Assembly: GCA_015662405.1 (NCBI GenBank)
Contig: DQUE01000156.1
Location: 1 to 9,592 of the forward strand
Reading direction: 5' to 3'
Source: Sulfurimonas autotrophica
GTDB lineage: Bacteria > Campylobacterota > Campylobacteria > Campylobacterales > Sulfurimonadaceae
DNA: 9,592 nucleotides
The position numbers and the translations under genes were made by a program. Under the pieces are notes generated by a model, which made no database searches, was not told the origin of the DNA, and worked only from the letters and a program-made list of their open reading frames with translations. Shown one piece after another: positions 1 to 7,297 of this stretch. Position 1 is the stretch's first letter; the number at the start of each line of letters is the position of its first letter.

Positions 1-22
1 CTTTTTCTATACTCTTTTTCAT
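1..22 (-). CDS. Start of an unidentified gene, truncated by the window edge
   Basis: An ATG at 22-20 opens a reading frame (MKKSIEK...) that runs off the left edge. It overlaps the TGA stop of the upstream lipoprotein gene as ATGA, the same coupling seen at mlaF/mlaD. A strong Shine-Dalgarno-like AAAAGGAG lies at 43-36, inside the lipoprotein gene, although its 13-base spacing is longer than usual. Only seven residues are visible, so no function can be assigned. It is inferred to be the next member of the same transcription unit. Confidence 0.5.
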
Positions 23-636
23 CTATCAATACACACTCCTTTTAGCCATAAACCACACTCTTTTACAATTCTCTCTAATGCTTTATTGAGTGCTATAACA
101 CCACCTCGTGCATCATCTGAATCTGTTTTCATATTTCCATGAAAAGTTTTTGAGGCAACTGTTTTATGGGTATTTTCATCAATGAGATTACATGTAATGG
201 CAACACTAACATAAGAGTTCTTCTCATTTTCATCAAAATAGTGCATAAAATCATCTATAGTAATCTCTAGTCGCATATCATTCTCTGTTTTTGAGTTTGC
301 ATTTTGTACGCTCTTAAAAAGAGCCATTTCTCGCAAATAGACTGTTATCTCTTTTGTTACAGCATCATTTACACTTTGTGCCCATCTCGAATTGGCATAG
401 GCGTACTGTGTGTATTTTCCTATAACATAGTACATCTTCAAAGAGCTATATTCTCTCGCACCAAACGCCCTATCCACCTTCAATGTTTGTGTAGCACAAG
501 ATGTTTTAGCACTCTTAGATATTTGCATATCCGTTTGCAAACGATACTCATGTTGCGCTGGTGTTGGTGATGAGCAACCACTCAATAAAAAAACACTAAC
601 ACATGTAATGCAAAAAATTAGTAATCTATTTTTCAC
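19..636 (-). CDS. PqiC-like ABC transport auxiliary lipoprotein of the MCE system
   Basis: A 205-residue predicted lipoprotein. Residues 1-20 form a signal peptide with a basic start, a hydrophobic core and the lipobox LSGC, placing the lipidated cysteine at C21. Serine at +2 is compatible with outer-membrane sorting. The mature part resembles the ABC-transport auxiliary lipoprotein family (PqiC/YmbA, formerly DUF330): a central segment with a YAxSRWA-type motif (residues 80-86), then an amphipathic helix (about 88-102) and strand-rich sequence to 170. Members of this family are outer-membrane partners of MCE proteins. The start is a GTG, supported by AAAAAGGGGG four bases upstream and by the correctly placed signal peptide. 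It overlaps the end of the MCE gene by 11 bases, which implies translational coupling. It probably anchors or receives the MCE tunnel at the outer membrane. The family call rests on pattern, position and length, and sequence conservation in this family is low. Confidence 0.8.
   Translation of the reverse strand: MKNRLLIFCITCVSVFLLSGCSSPTPAQHEYRLQTDMQISKSAKTSCATQTLKVDRAFGAREYSSLKMYYVIGKYTQYAYANSRWAQSVNDAVTKEITVYLREMALFKSVQNANSKTENDMRLEITIDDFMHYFDENEKNSYVSVAITCNLIDENTHKTVASKTFHGNMKTDSDDARGGVIALNKALERIVKECGLWLKGVCIDR
36..43 (-). promoter_or_regulatory. Ribosome binding site for the truncated left-edge gene
   Basis: AAAAGGAG on the minus strand, 13 bases before the ATG at 22. It falls within the last codons of the lipoprotein gene and is one of the better anti-16S matches in the window. 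It supports a further downstream gene rather than an operon end. The long spacing lowers certainty. Confidence 0.4.
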
Positions 637-1588
637 CTGGCCCCCTTTTTACTTTCTCTTTTTTAAATAATACATCACTTGGACTTCGCTCATACTGCTG
701 CAACACTTCATTGAAATGTATGAGCGTTTGTTGCATCTCTAACATCGTATTATTAAGCATTGGCACTGTTTGCACTGTTGCAGTTTTGACATCATTCTCT
801 ATATGTAAAAAAGAGTTTGCCATATCATCCATAATTTTCCCCATTTGCGAATAGGTCTCTTTAATATTTACAAAAGAGTTACTTATTTTATTTTCCCACA
901 CAATACTATGTTCTACTAATCTATTTATATTGGGAATACTTTTATCAATCTGAGTTGTTATGTGTTGCATATTTTTCACACTCTCTTGCAGATACAAAAT
1001 CGTCTTCTCATCAAATGTTTTATCAATTTTTTCCATAACTATCGCACTCTTTTTTAAAAGTTTTGCAAACTCTTTTTGATTCTTTGTATTGAGCAATTCA
1101 TTTGTTTTTCCAAGAGTTACAACTAATAGTTCTGAGACCGAATCCAAAGAGTGCTCTATATTTGCAAAAAAAGAGGGTGCAGTTTTTATAACAGGATACT
1201 TTTTCCCTTTTTGCGCTTGCAGAGGAGGTGCACTGTTGCTCCCCTCTGTCAAATTAATATAGCTCAATCCCGTAATGCCTTGCGCAGTAAGTTTCGCAAC
1301 GGTATCAGCTTTAATCGGTGTAGATTGCAAAATCTCTACCGTAACTTCCACCTGTTCACTATTATGCGGATCAATACGCAGTCGTGTTACTTTACCTACT
1401 TTAATCCCTTTATATTTTACCGGTGCATCCAAATTAAGTCCTAAAACAGATTCATTAAAATATATGATATATGTCTGCGTTTGTAGTGACTTTGTGGGTT
1501 TAAGCATCCAGTAGGTAAATCCAAGCATACATATAATGCTTAGTAAAACAATAACTCCTACAAGTGTATAATTTACTTTATTATTCAT
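626..1588 (-). CDS. mlaD: MlaD-family MCE-domain protein with one MCE domain and a long helical tail
   Basis: Substrate-binding or tunnel-forming subunit of an MCE lipid transporter, held in the inner membrane with most of its mass in the periplasm. Residues 8-29 form one transmembrane anchor. Residues about 38-117 form one MCE domain, with the core VKYKGIKVGKV (57-67) and the conserved second half around TAQGITGLSYINLTEG (101-116). Residues about 137-300 are predicted to be mostly helical, ending in a YERSPSDVLF segment (299-308) like the conserved tail of many PqiB/YrbC-type proteins. At 320 residues it is much longer than E. coli MlaD (about 183) because of this tail. It overlaps the ATPase stop by four bases (ATGA), with AGAGAT as a modest ribosome site. 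I recall the C. jejuni counterpart as Cj1648, next to iamA. The substrate is unknown; phospholipid is the family expectation. Confidence 0.88.
   Translation of the reverse strand: MNNKVNYTLVGVIVLLSIICMLGFTYWMLKPTKSLQTQTYIIYFNESVLGLNLDAPVKYKGIKVGKVTRLRIDPHNSEQVEVTVEILQSTPIKADTVAKLTAQGITGLSYINLTEGSNSAPPLQAQKGKKYPVIKTAPSFFANIEHSLDSVSELLVVTLGKTNELLNTKNQKEFAKLLKKSAIVMEKIDKTFDEKTILYLQESVKNMQHITTQIDKSIPNINRLVEHSIVWENKISNSFVNIKETYSQMGKIMDDMANSFLHIENDVKTATVQTVPMLNNTMLEMQQTLIHFNEVLQQYERSPSDVLFKKEKVKRGPGEK
641..650 (-). promoter_or_regulatory. Ribosome binding site fixing the GTG start of the lipoprotein gene
   Basis: AAAAAGGGGG on the minus strand, within the last codons of the MCE gene, four bases before the GTG at 636-634. 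The next in-frame ATG is deep inside the mature protein, so this site plus the signal peptide decide the non-ATG start. Confidence 0.65.
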
Positions 1589-2319
1589 CGTTCATCTCTA
1601 AAAAAAGTTTGTATAAAGTCACTCTTTACAGAAGTAACCTCTTCTAAACTGCCCTCGTAGGCAATTTTTTTATTATCAATGATAGCCATTCTGTCCAAAG
1701 TATTATATATAGAATGTATATCATGTGTAACAACTACCATAGTCACTCCAAGCATAGAGCGTAATTGTAAAATCAAATTGTCAAATTCTCTCGCTGAAAT
1801 AGGGTCAAGCCCACTTGTAGGTTCATCTAAAAAGAGTAGTTTGGGATCCATAGCCAAAGCTCTTGCAATACCCGCTTTTTTACGCATCCCTCCACTTATT
1901 TGGGAAGGATACAAAAAAGCATCACTCGGTTTTAATCCAACCAAGTCTAGTTTAAAAGCTACAATCTCTTCTATTATTGTATCTGAAAGTGTTGCATACT
2001 CTTTCAGGGGAAGGGCTATATTTTGTGCTAAAGTCAAAGAAGAGAACAATGCGCCAAATTGGAATAAAACACCCCACTTTCGTCGAAGCTCTTGTGCATC
2101 ACTCTCACTGATCTGCTCAATTTTTTTTCCTAATATTTCAATGCTCCCTGCCTGAAACTCCTGTAACATTACCATTTCACGAAGTAGTGTCGTTTTTCCA
2201 CAACCACTTGGCCCTAACAAGCCATATATTTCACCCTCATTTACATGAAGATTCAAACCATTATGCACGACTTTGTCCCCAAAAACAGTTTTTAGATTTT
2301 TAACTCTAATAAGCTCCAT
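1585..2319 (-). CDS. mlaF: MlaF-family ABC transporter ATPase
   Basis: Cytoplasmic ATPase driving the MCE lipid transporter. It is 244 residues and complete. The motifs occur in order: Walker A GPSGCGKT (36-43), Q-loop glutamine in LFQFGALF (Q87), signature ISGGMRKKAG (141-150), Walker B LLFLDEP (161-167, catalytic E166), D-loop SGLD (169-172) and switch histidine H199. The ISGGM signature with following basic residues and the FQFGALF Q-loop are typical of the MlaF/Ttg2A branch (COG1127) rather than of generic importers. The ATG overlaps the permease stop as TAATG, with TGGGGA five bases upstream as ribosome site. C. jejuni iamA is, from memory, the corresponding gene. Confidence 0.93.
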   Translation of the reverse strand: MELIRVKNLKTVFGDKVVHNGLNLHVNEGEIYGLLGPSGCGKTTLLREMVMLQEFQAGSIEILGKKIEQISESDAQELRRKWGVLFQFGALFSSLTLAQNIALPLKEYATLSDTIIEEIVAFKLDLVGLKPSDAFLYPSQISGGMRKKAGIARALAMDPKLLFLDEPTSGLDPISAREFDNLILQLRSMLGVTMVVVTHDIHSIYNTLDRMAIIDNKKIAYEGSLEEVTSVKSDFIQTFFRDER

Positions 2320-3425
2320 TATATCCCCAGATTTGTAAAAGCTATAGAAAAGAGAGCATCACATACAATAACTGCAAAAAGAGATTCAACAACGCTTTTT
2401 GTTGTATTAAAACCAATACTTTGCGTATCATCCTTAACCATTAATCCTCTATATATACCTATAGAAGCAATCAAAAATGCAAAAAATGGACCCTTAATAA
2501 GTCCGACATAAAAGTGTTTGATAGATACCACCTCTCGCAATCTTTCAATAAAAAGCGATGGTGTCAAACTAAGACTCAAATCCGCTACTATAATACCTCC
2601 AAGCATTGCCATCATATCTGCTATAAAAATAAGAACTGGCAACATAATCACAAGCGCAATAATTCGTGGCAATACCAAAAATAAAAAAGGATCAAATCCC
2701 ATAGTCCGCATTGCATCAATCTCTTGTGTTATCTTCATCGCCCCGATTTGTGCCGTATATGCAGAACCACTTCTACCTGCTATAACTATTGCTGTAATAA
2801 GTGGTGCGAGTTCACGAAATATAGATATTCCCATCATATCCACTATAAAAATGTTACCACCATAACGCTCAAGCTGATATGCTGCTTGATATGCCGTCAC
2901 AAGACCAATCAAAAAACTTGTCAATGCAACAATACCAAGTGCGCGTATTGCACTTGCATTTATCTCAAAAACTATCTCTTTTATACGAATATTTTTTCTA
3001 TCTTTACAGTAATACAAAAAAGAGATAAAAACTCTACCAATAAACTCCATAAAACTTATAAATGTAAGATATGCCTCATAAGTAGCTTTACCAACCACCG
3101 CAAATAAATTCTCTTTTGTTCTTATAATAGTTTTATCAAGCTTTTTTTTATGCTCTTTTGCCAATGTAAGAGTATGTAAAAAGTTTTTATCTTCGCATTG
3201 AATTTTTGCCTTGTATTGCTCTTGTAAATCAGTTAAAAAAAGTGCAAAAGCGGTATCTAGATAGCTTACATTTTGGAGGTTTATTATAATATTTTGAAAA
3301 TTTGTAAGTTTTAGTGCATGAATGAGAGACTCTGCCTCATGCAGATTATAGAGTGTTAATTCCCCTGAAAATTCAAGGGAAATATCATCCTTATCTATAG
3401 TAGTGTGAAGTGGGTTTTTATTCAT
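2319..3425 (-). CDS. mlaE: MlaE-family ABC permease with an N-terminal STAS-like domain
   Basis: Inner-membrane permease of the MCE transporter, 368 residues. Residues about 15-95 look like a STAS/MlaB domain: GELTLYNL at 21-28, then strand NIIINL and the loop YLDTAFALF (55-63). Residues about 150-368 are the MlaE permease domain, with several hydrophobic helices and the family signature region around TSFLIGLVTAYQAAYQLERYG (169-189), ELAPLITAIVIAGRSGSAY (205-223) and AQIGAMKITQEIDAMRTMGFDP (225-246). In E. coli the STAS role is carried by a separate MlaB, so here it is fused, as in other long MlaE-family proteins. The STAS loop lacks the usual glycine (DTAF instead of D-S/T-x-G). The gene starts 12 bases after cheW with no purine-rich ribosome site in front (TCTTTTCTTCTT), so its translation may depend on ribosomes leaving cheW. 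C. jejuni iamB is the remembered counterpart. Confidence 0.92.
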   Translation of the reverse strand: MNKNPLHTTIDKDDISLEFSGELTLYNLHEAESLIHALKLTNFQNIIINLQNVSYLDTAFALFLTDLQEQYKAKIQCEDKNFLHTLTLAKEHKKKLDKTIIRTKENLFAVVGKATYEAYLTFISFMEFIGRVFISFLYYCKDRKNIRIKEIVFEINASAIRALGIVALTSFLIGLVTAYQAAYQLERYGGNIFIVDMMGISIFRELAPLITAIVIAGRSGSAYTAQIGAMKITQEIDAMRTMGFDPFLFLVLPRIIALVIMLPVLIFIADMMAMLGGIIVADLSLSLTPSLFIERLREVVSIKHFYVGLIKGPFFAFLIASIGIYRGLMVKDDTQSIGFNTTKSVVESLFAVIVCDALFSIAFTNLGI

Positions 3426-3437
3426 AAGAAGAAAAGA

Positions 3438-3932
3438 TTAAAAATCTCTTTGTAAAAGTTTTTTTACTTTTAAAATTGTAATAATCTTATCTTCTTGTTT
3501 TCCAACACCATCTATGATAGTATCATCACCATTTACAGTATCTGGTGGTGGTCCTACATTCTCTTTTTTGATACGTATTGCCATTGTCAGTCTATCTATA
3601 ACAAAACCGGCAACATCATCACCATCACGGATAACAATAAAACGAGTATCATCACTTTGCCTTTTAGGGGGAAGACCAAATTTTAAACGCAGATCAATAA
3701 GAGGTATGACTGACCCACGAAGATTAAATACACCCAAAACATATTTTGGCACTTGAGGAACTCTTGTCCAAGGAAAAGGCTTGATAATCTCTTGGATAGA
3801 GAGAATCGGTACAGCATACTCTTCATCGCCTATCACAAATCCAACAAGCTGTACAACATCATCTAACTGATCAACAATATTGTCATTTTTTTCTACTTGT
3901 TTATTAATAATCTCTTTTAATTTATCACTCAT
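3438..3932 (-). CDS. cheW: Chemotaxis adaptor CheW
   Basis: Scaffold protein linking methyl-accepting receptors to the CheA kinase in the cytoplasmic chemoreceptor array. It is 164 residues and nearly all one CheW domain (about 25-160). Visible family marks are the strand VVQLVGFVIGDEEYAVPI, the EIIKPFPWTRVPQVP segment (48-62) and the hallmark FNLRG (69-73), followed by VIPLIDLRLKFG. The first 20 residues are a charged extension. The ATG shares its A with the cheA stop (TAATG), and GGAG eight bases upstream serves as ribosome site, so stoichiometric co-translation with CheA is likely. Confidence 0.96.
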   Translation of the reverse strand: MSDKLKEIINKQVEKNDNIVDQLDDVVQLVGFVIGDEEYAVPILSIQEIIKPFPWTRVPQVPKYVLGVFNLRGSVIPLIDLRLKFGLPPKRQSDDTRFIVIRDGDDVAGFVIDRLTMAIRIKKENVGPPPDTVNGDDTIIDGVGKQEDKIITILKVKKLLQRDF

Positions 3933-6337
3933 TATAAAAACTCCGGTTTAAAGTTAACATTTCTTTGCACAACACTTGCTAAATAGTCTGCAGAATACGG
4001 TTTAGTAATATACTCAACCATTCCGGATTCAACACCTCGCATACGATCTGATTTAGCTGTTCTTGATGTCACCGCTATAAGTGGCAAGTTTTTATATCTA
4101 TTGTATTTTTTGATTTCACTCGCTAAGGTATATCCATCCATTCTTGGCATCTCGATATCTATAAGCATTGCATCAACATTATAATCACCTGACTTTAAAA
4201 GATTGAGTGCTTCTTGCCCATCAACTGCTTCAACAAGAGTTACCCCTATAGGCTCAAGTGCTTTTCGCATGATTGTTCTATCTGTTTTTGAGTCATCTAC
4301 AATCATAATGGTATAATCACTCGCCTTTGTTTTTTCCGATACAGCCGACCCAGCACCCGATGTAATTTGTGTAACTTTTGTCTCTTTTGCTATATCCATT
4401 AGTGCAACAACATCTACAATCAAAGTAACACCACCATCACCTCTAATCGTAGCACCTGCAATGCCTTCAATGCCTTTGAGATAATCACCAAGTGATTTGA
4501 TAACTATCTCTTCTTGTCCTACTAACAAATCTACAATAAGTCCAAGTTTGCTTGTTCCAAGTCCTAATACAACAACATAGGCATGCTCATTTGCATCTAA
4601 GATTCTTTCCACTTCAAAAATATCTCCGATATGCACCAAAGAGAGAACATCCTCACGCAATCGCATAACAGAACGTCCTTCTACCGTATAGATCTCATCT
4701 TTTGAAATTCTTACAGTCTCAAGAACAGAGGCTAAAGGAATCGCATAATGCTCCTCTTGAACACCCACAAGTAGTGCTTGAATAATTGCTAACGTCAAAG
4801 GAATTTTCAGTTTAATAGATGTTCCTTTATCTATTTCACTATCTATATCTATAATACCATTGAGTTTTTCGATGTTTGTTTTCACAACATCCATCCCAAC
4901 ACCACGCCCAGATACACTTGTTACAGCAGTAGCTGTAGAAAAACCAGGTTTAAAGATAAGCGTGTAAGCCTCTTTATCACTCATAGCATCAGCTTCTTTT
5001 TCGGTAATGATGCCTTTTTCAAGAGATTTTTGTTTGAGCATTTCAGGGTCAAGACCTTTTCCGTCATCATCTATCTGAATGACAATCTGATTTCCCTCAT
5101 TATATGCTTTGAGTGTAATCGTACCGACTTCTGGTTTTCCTTTTGCTATACGCTCTTGTGGCGTTTCAATACCATGATCACAAGAGTTACGTATAATATG
5201 CACCAAAGGATCCCCAATCTCTTCCACAATCGATTTGTCAAGTTCGGTATCTTCACCTGAAATAACAAGTTCGATTTTTTTATTCAGTTCACGAGAGAGG
5301 TCACGAATCATTCTAGGAAATTTGTTAAATACTTTTCCTATTGGTAGCATACGTGTTTTCATTACGGCAATTTGCAAGTCAGTTGTTACAAGAGAAACAA
5401 TAGAGACAACTTGATTAAGCTCCTCTAAAAACTCCTCTCCCTCATACCGCTCTTCGACATCACTATTGATCTTAATCAGTCTGTTTTTTGCAAGTACAAG
5501 CTCACCAATGAGATTCATTAAGTGATCAAGTCTCTTTACATCCACACGAATAGTCTGTTCAACCGTTGTAGCTGCACGCTTTGCAGGTGCTGCTGCTTTT
5601 ACATCTTCTGCTTTTTTGCTACTTGATGACTTTTGAGATGATGGCGCTGGCGCTTTTGGTGTTTCTTTCTTCTGCTCTTCTTCTTTTTCAGGCTCTTCTT
5701 CCTCCTCCGGTGTCATAGAAGGCACCTCTTCTCCCGCAGCTATTTTTGCTTCCCTTTTTGCTCTATCTTCGGCTTGACGCTGTGCTAAAAGTCGCTCTAT
5801 TTCAGCTTCAACCTCTTCAGGAGTCATATTTTCATAATCTAATTCCTCTTCCTCTTCAGGAGTCTCCTCTTTTTTAGGCTCTTCTTCCTTTTTAGGTTCT
5901 TGTGCCTCTTTTCTCTCCTCTTGTGCAACTGCATCAGCAAGCCCTGAAAGATCACCATTGCTTATTTTATCAAGTCTTGCAACACATGCTGAGACATCTA
6001 TGCCCTCATCACTACTTGTATCACGAATTTTTTCTAGTAGTGCCTTCATAAGGTCAATTGATTCTAAAATCACATCCATAACATCAGGAGTAATAGCAAG
6101 CTCTCCGTGACGTGCTTTATTTAAAACATCTTCCATATGGTGTGTTAAATGCGTCAATGTATCAAAATTTAAAAATGATGAAGCTCCTTTAACAGTATGC
6201 GCAACACGAAAAATTCCGTTTAAAAGCTCCAAATCATCGGGACGAGACTCTAGTTCAACCAAATCCTCATCTAGTTTTTCAACAAGTTCAAACGATTCAA
6301 CTAAAAAGTCTTGCAGTATCTCTTGAAATTCATCCAT
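3932..6337 (-). CDS. cheA: Chemotaxis histidine kinase CheA with a C-terminal receiver (CheAY)
   Basis: Kinase of the chemotaxis pathway, 801 residues. Domains in order: P1 phosphotransfer (1-125) with the phospho-accepting H47 in AHTVKGASS; a Glu/Lys/Pro-rich linker (138-256) where a CheY-binding P2 domain would be expected but none is recognisable; P3 dimerisation (257-330); P4 ATPase (331-515) with N box HIIRNSCDHGIE (380-391), G1 DDDGKGLD (423-430), F box FKPGFST (462-468) and G2 GRGVGMDVV (477-485); P5 CheW-like (516-655); and a receiver domain (673-795) with acidic pair D681/D682, phospho-acceptor D727, T757 and K779. All catalytic residues are present, so it should be active. The receiver fusion is common in Campylobacterota and may act as a phosphate sink. 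AGGGAG seven bases before the ATG is the ribosome site; cheV ends 15 bases upstream and cheW overlaps the stop. Confidence 0.97.
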   Translation of the reverse strand: MDEFQEILQDFLVESFELVEKLDEDLVELESRPDDLELLNGIFRVAHTVKGASSFLNFDTLTHLTHHMEDVLNKARHGELAITPDVMDVILESIDLMKALLEKIRDTSSDEGIDVSACVARLDKISNGDLSGLADAVAQEERKEAQEPKKEEEPKKEETPEEEEELDYENMTPEEVEAEIERLLAQRQAEDRAKREAKIAAGEEVPSMTPEEEEEPEKEEEQKKETPKAPAPSSQKSSSSKKAEDVKAAAPAKRAATTVEQTIRVDVKRLDHLMNLIGELVLAKNRLIKINSDVEERYEGEEFLEELNQVVSIVSLVTTDLQIAVMKTRMLPIGKVFNKFPRMIRDLSRELNKKIELVISGEDTELDKSIVEEIGDPLVHIIRNSCDHGIETPQERIAKGKPEVGTITLKAYNEGNQIVIQIDDDGKGLDPEMLKQKSLEKGIITEKEADAMSDKEAYTLIFKPGFSTATAVTSVSGRGVGMDVVKTNIEKLNGIIDIDSEIDKGTSIKLKIPLTLAIIQALLVGVQEEHYAIPLASVLETVRISKDEIYTVEGRSVMRLREDVLSLVHIGDIFEVERILDANEHAYVVVLGLGTSKLGLIVDLLVGQEEIVIKSLGDYLKGIEGIAGATIRGDGGVTLIVDVVALMDIAKETKVTQITSGAGSAVSEKTKASDYTIMIVDDSKTDRTIMRKALEPIGVTLVEAVDGQEALNLLKSGDYNVDAMLIDIEMPRMDGYTLASEIKKYNRYKNLPLIAVTSRTAKSDRMRGVESGMVEYITKPYSADYLASVVQRNVNFKPEFL
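5570..5926 (-). other. Low-complexity acidic linker of CheA replacing the P2 region
   Basis: Codes for CheA residues 138-256, between the P1 and P3 domains. The flanks are runs of Glu and Lys with Pro, then Ala/Ser/Lys-rich sequence. Between them, residues 171-200 read as a likely helix (EEVEAEIERLLAQRQAEDR, 174-192). A MTPEE motif appears at 171-175 and again at 208-212. No folded P2 domain is evident. Confidence 0.7.
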
Positions 6338-6352
6338 ATTTACACTCCCTCT

Positions 6353-7294
6353 CTATTTCTTCATATGTGCACGCACAACACGTGACACTTCATCATAAAA
6401 TGAGCTAGCCTGAAACTTAACTAAATAAGCCTCTCCACCAGCCTCTTCTCCTCTTCCTTCGCTAAAGTGATCACTTATAGAAGAGTTAAAAACAATTGGA
6501 ATCTCTTTAAACCTTTCATCCTCTTTTACACTTGCAGCAAAATGGAATCCATCCATTTGTGGCATCTCAACATCTGAGACGATAATTTTTAGATTATCAA
6601 CTAAAGCATCTCCATATGTTTCATACAGTTCATTAAGTTTACGAATCCCTTCTTGCCCATCCACTGCTTCAACCACATGAAAGCCCATCTTAATAAGTGC
6701 TTCTTTGACAATTTTTCTTGCAGTAGCACTATCATCAAGAACCATTGCCAAGCCTGAAAATGCTGCTATCTCTTCTGGTACTGTATCTGTTTCTGGCTCG
6801 TACAATCCTAAATCTTGCACGACACTCTCCAAATCAAGTATCAAAAGAACATTATCACCCTCTATTTTAGTTACACCTGTGATTTTATTTGCTTCAAGTC
6901 CTGATGAACTGTTCATAAAAGTTGCCGGCTCAATGTCACTCCAACTTATTCTTCGAATACGTTTTGCTTCATGAACGATAAATCCTATCAATACATTATT
7001 AAACTCTGTAATTATGACGCGTGCATTTTTTCTTGCATCTTCTGGTTCAGTTACACCCATCCATTTGGCAAGATTTACAACAGGAATAACAACCTCTCTT
7101 AAATCAAATATTCCCTCTATAAACTCCGGGGTACTTGGCAACTCAGTCAACTTTGGAACACGTATAATTTCGCGAACTTTAGAAACATTTATACCATAAA
7201 TACCCTCGTACACTTTATCTTTTTCTTGTTTAAATATACGAAAGTCAACAAGTTCCATTTCATTAGAACCTACCTTTAAAGACTTGTCATCCAT
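6353..7294 (-). CDS. cheV: Chemotaxis coupling/adaptation protein CheV
   Basis: A CheW-receiver fusion of 313 residues that couples receptors to CheA and is thought to tune kinase activity through phosphorylation. Residues about 12-165 form the CheW-like domain, with VSKVREIIRVPKLTELPSTP and the FDLREVVIPVVNLAKW segment matching the CheW hallmark position. Residues about 180-311 form the receiver, with acidic pair D187/D188, phospho-acceptor D241 in SDVEMPQMDG, S271 at the Thr/Ser position and K293 followed by Phe, where classical CheY has Pro. The ribosome site AGGGAG (7309-7304) lies nine bases before the ATG, overlapping the last codons of the phosphoesterase gene. It is the first of three contiguous chemotaxis genes, an order shared with C. 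jejuni as I recall it. Confidence 0.95.
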   Translation of the reverse strand: MDDKSLKVGSNEMELVDFRIFKQEKDKVYEGIYGINVSKVREIIRVPKLTELPSTPEFIEGIFDLREVVIPVVNLAKWMGVTEPEDARKNARVIITEFNNVLIGFIVHEAKRIRRISWSDIEPATFMNSSSGLEANKITGVTKIEGDNVLLILDLESVVQDLGLYEPETDTVPEEIAAFSGLAMVLDDSATARKIVKEALIKMGFHVVEAVDGQEGIRKLNELYETYGDALVDNLKIIVSDVEMPQMDGFHFAASVKEDERFKEIPIVFNSSISDHFSEGRGEEAGGEAYLVKFQASSFYDEVSRVVRAHMKK

Positions 7295-7297
7295 ATT

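Noticed and set aside
641..645. G5 run at the mlaD/lipoprotein overlap as a possible phase-variation tract.
   Set aside because: Campylobacterota phase-variable G tracts are usually eight or more bases. This one is explained as the ribosome site and Arg-Gly codons.
1679..2155. Long plus-strand open frame of 158 codons opposite the ATPase gene.
   Set aside because: It is a mirror of the conserved MlaF gene with no ribosome site or recognisable domain. Other plus-strand frames in the window are rejected for the same reason.
3931..3936. Minus-strand TATAAT at the cheA/cheW junction, and a similar string at the mlaE/mlaF junction (about 2320-2325).
   Set aside because: Both arise from a TAA stop overlapping an ATG start after an A/T-rich codon (TATAATG). 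Neither has the TG extension or T-run seen before greA.
5570..5926. The E/K-rich CheA linker as a sign of a tandem DNA repeat or a frameshift.
   Set aside because: The frame is open throughout, the codons vary (GAA and GAG mixed) and there is no regular unit length; it is ordinary low-complexity protein sequence.
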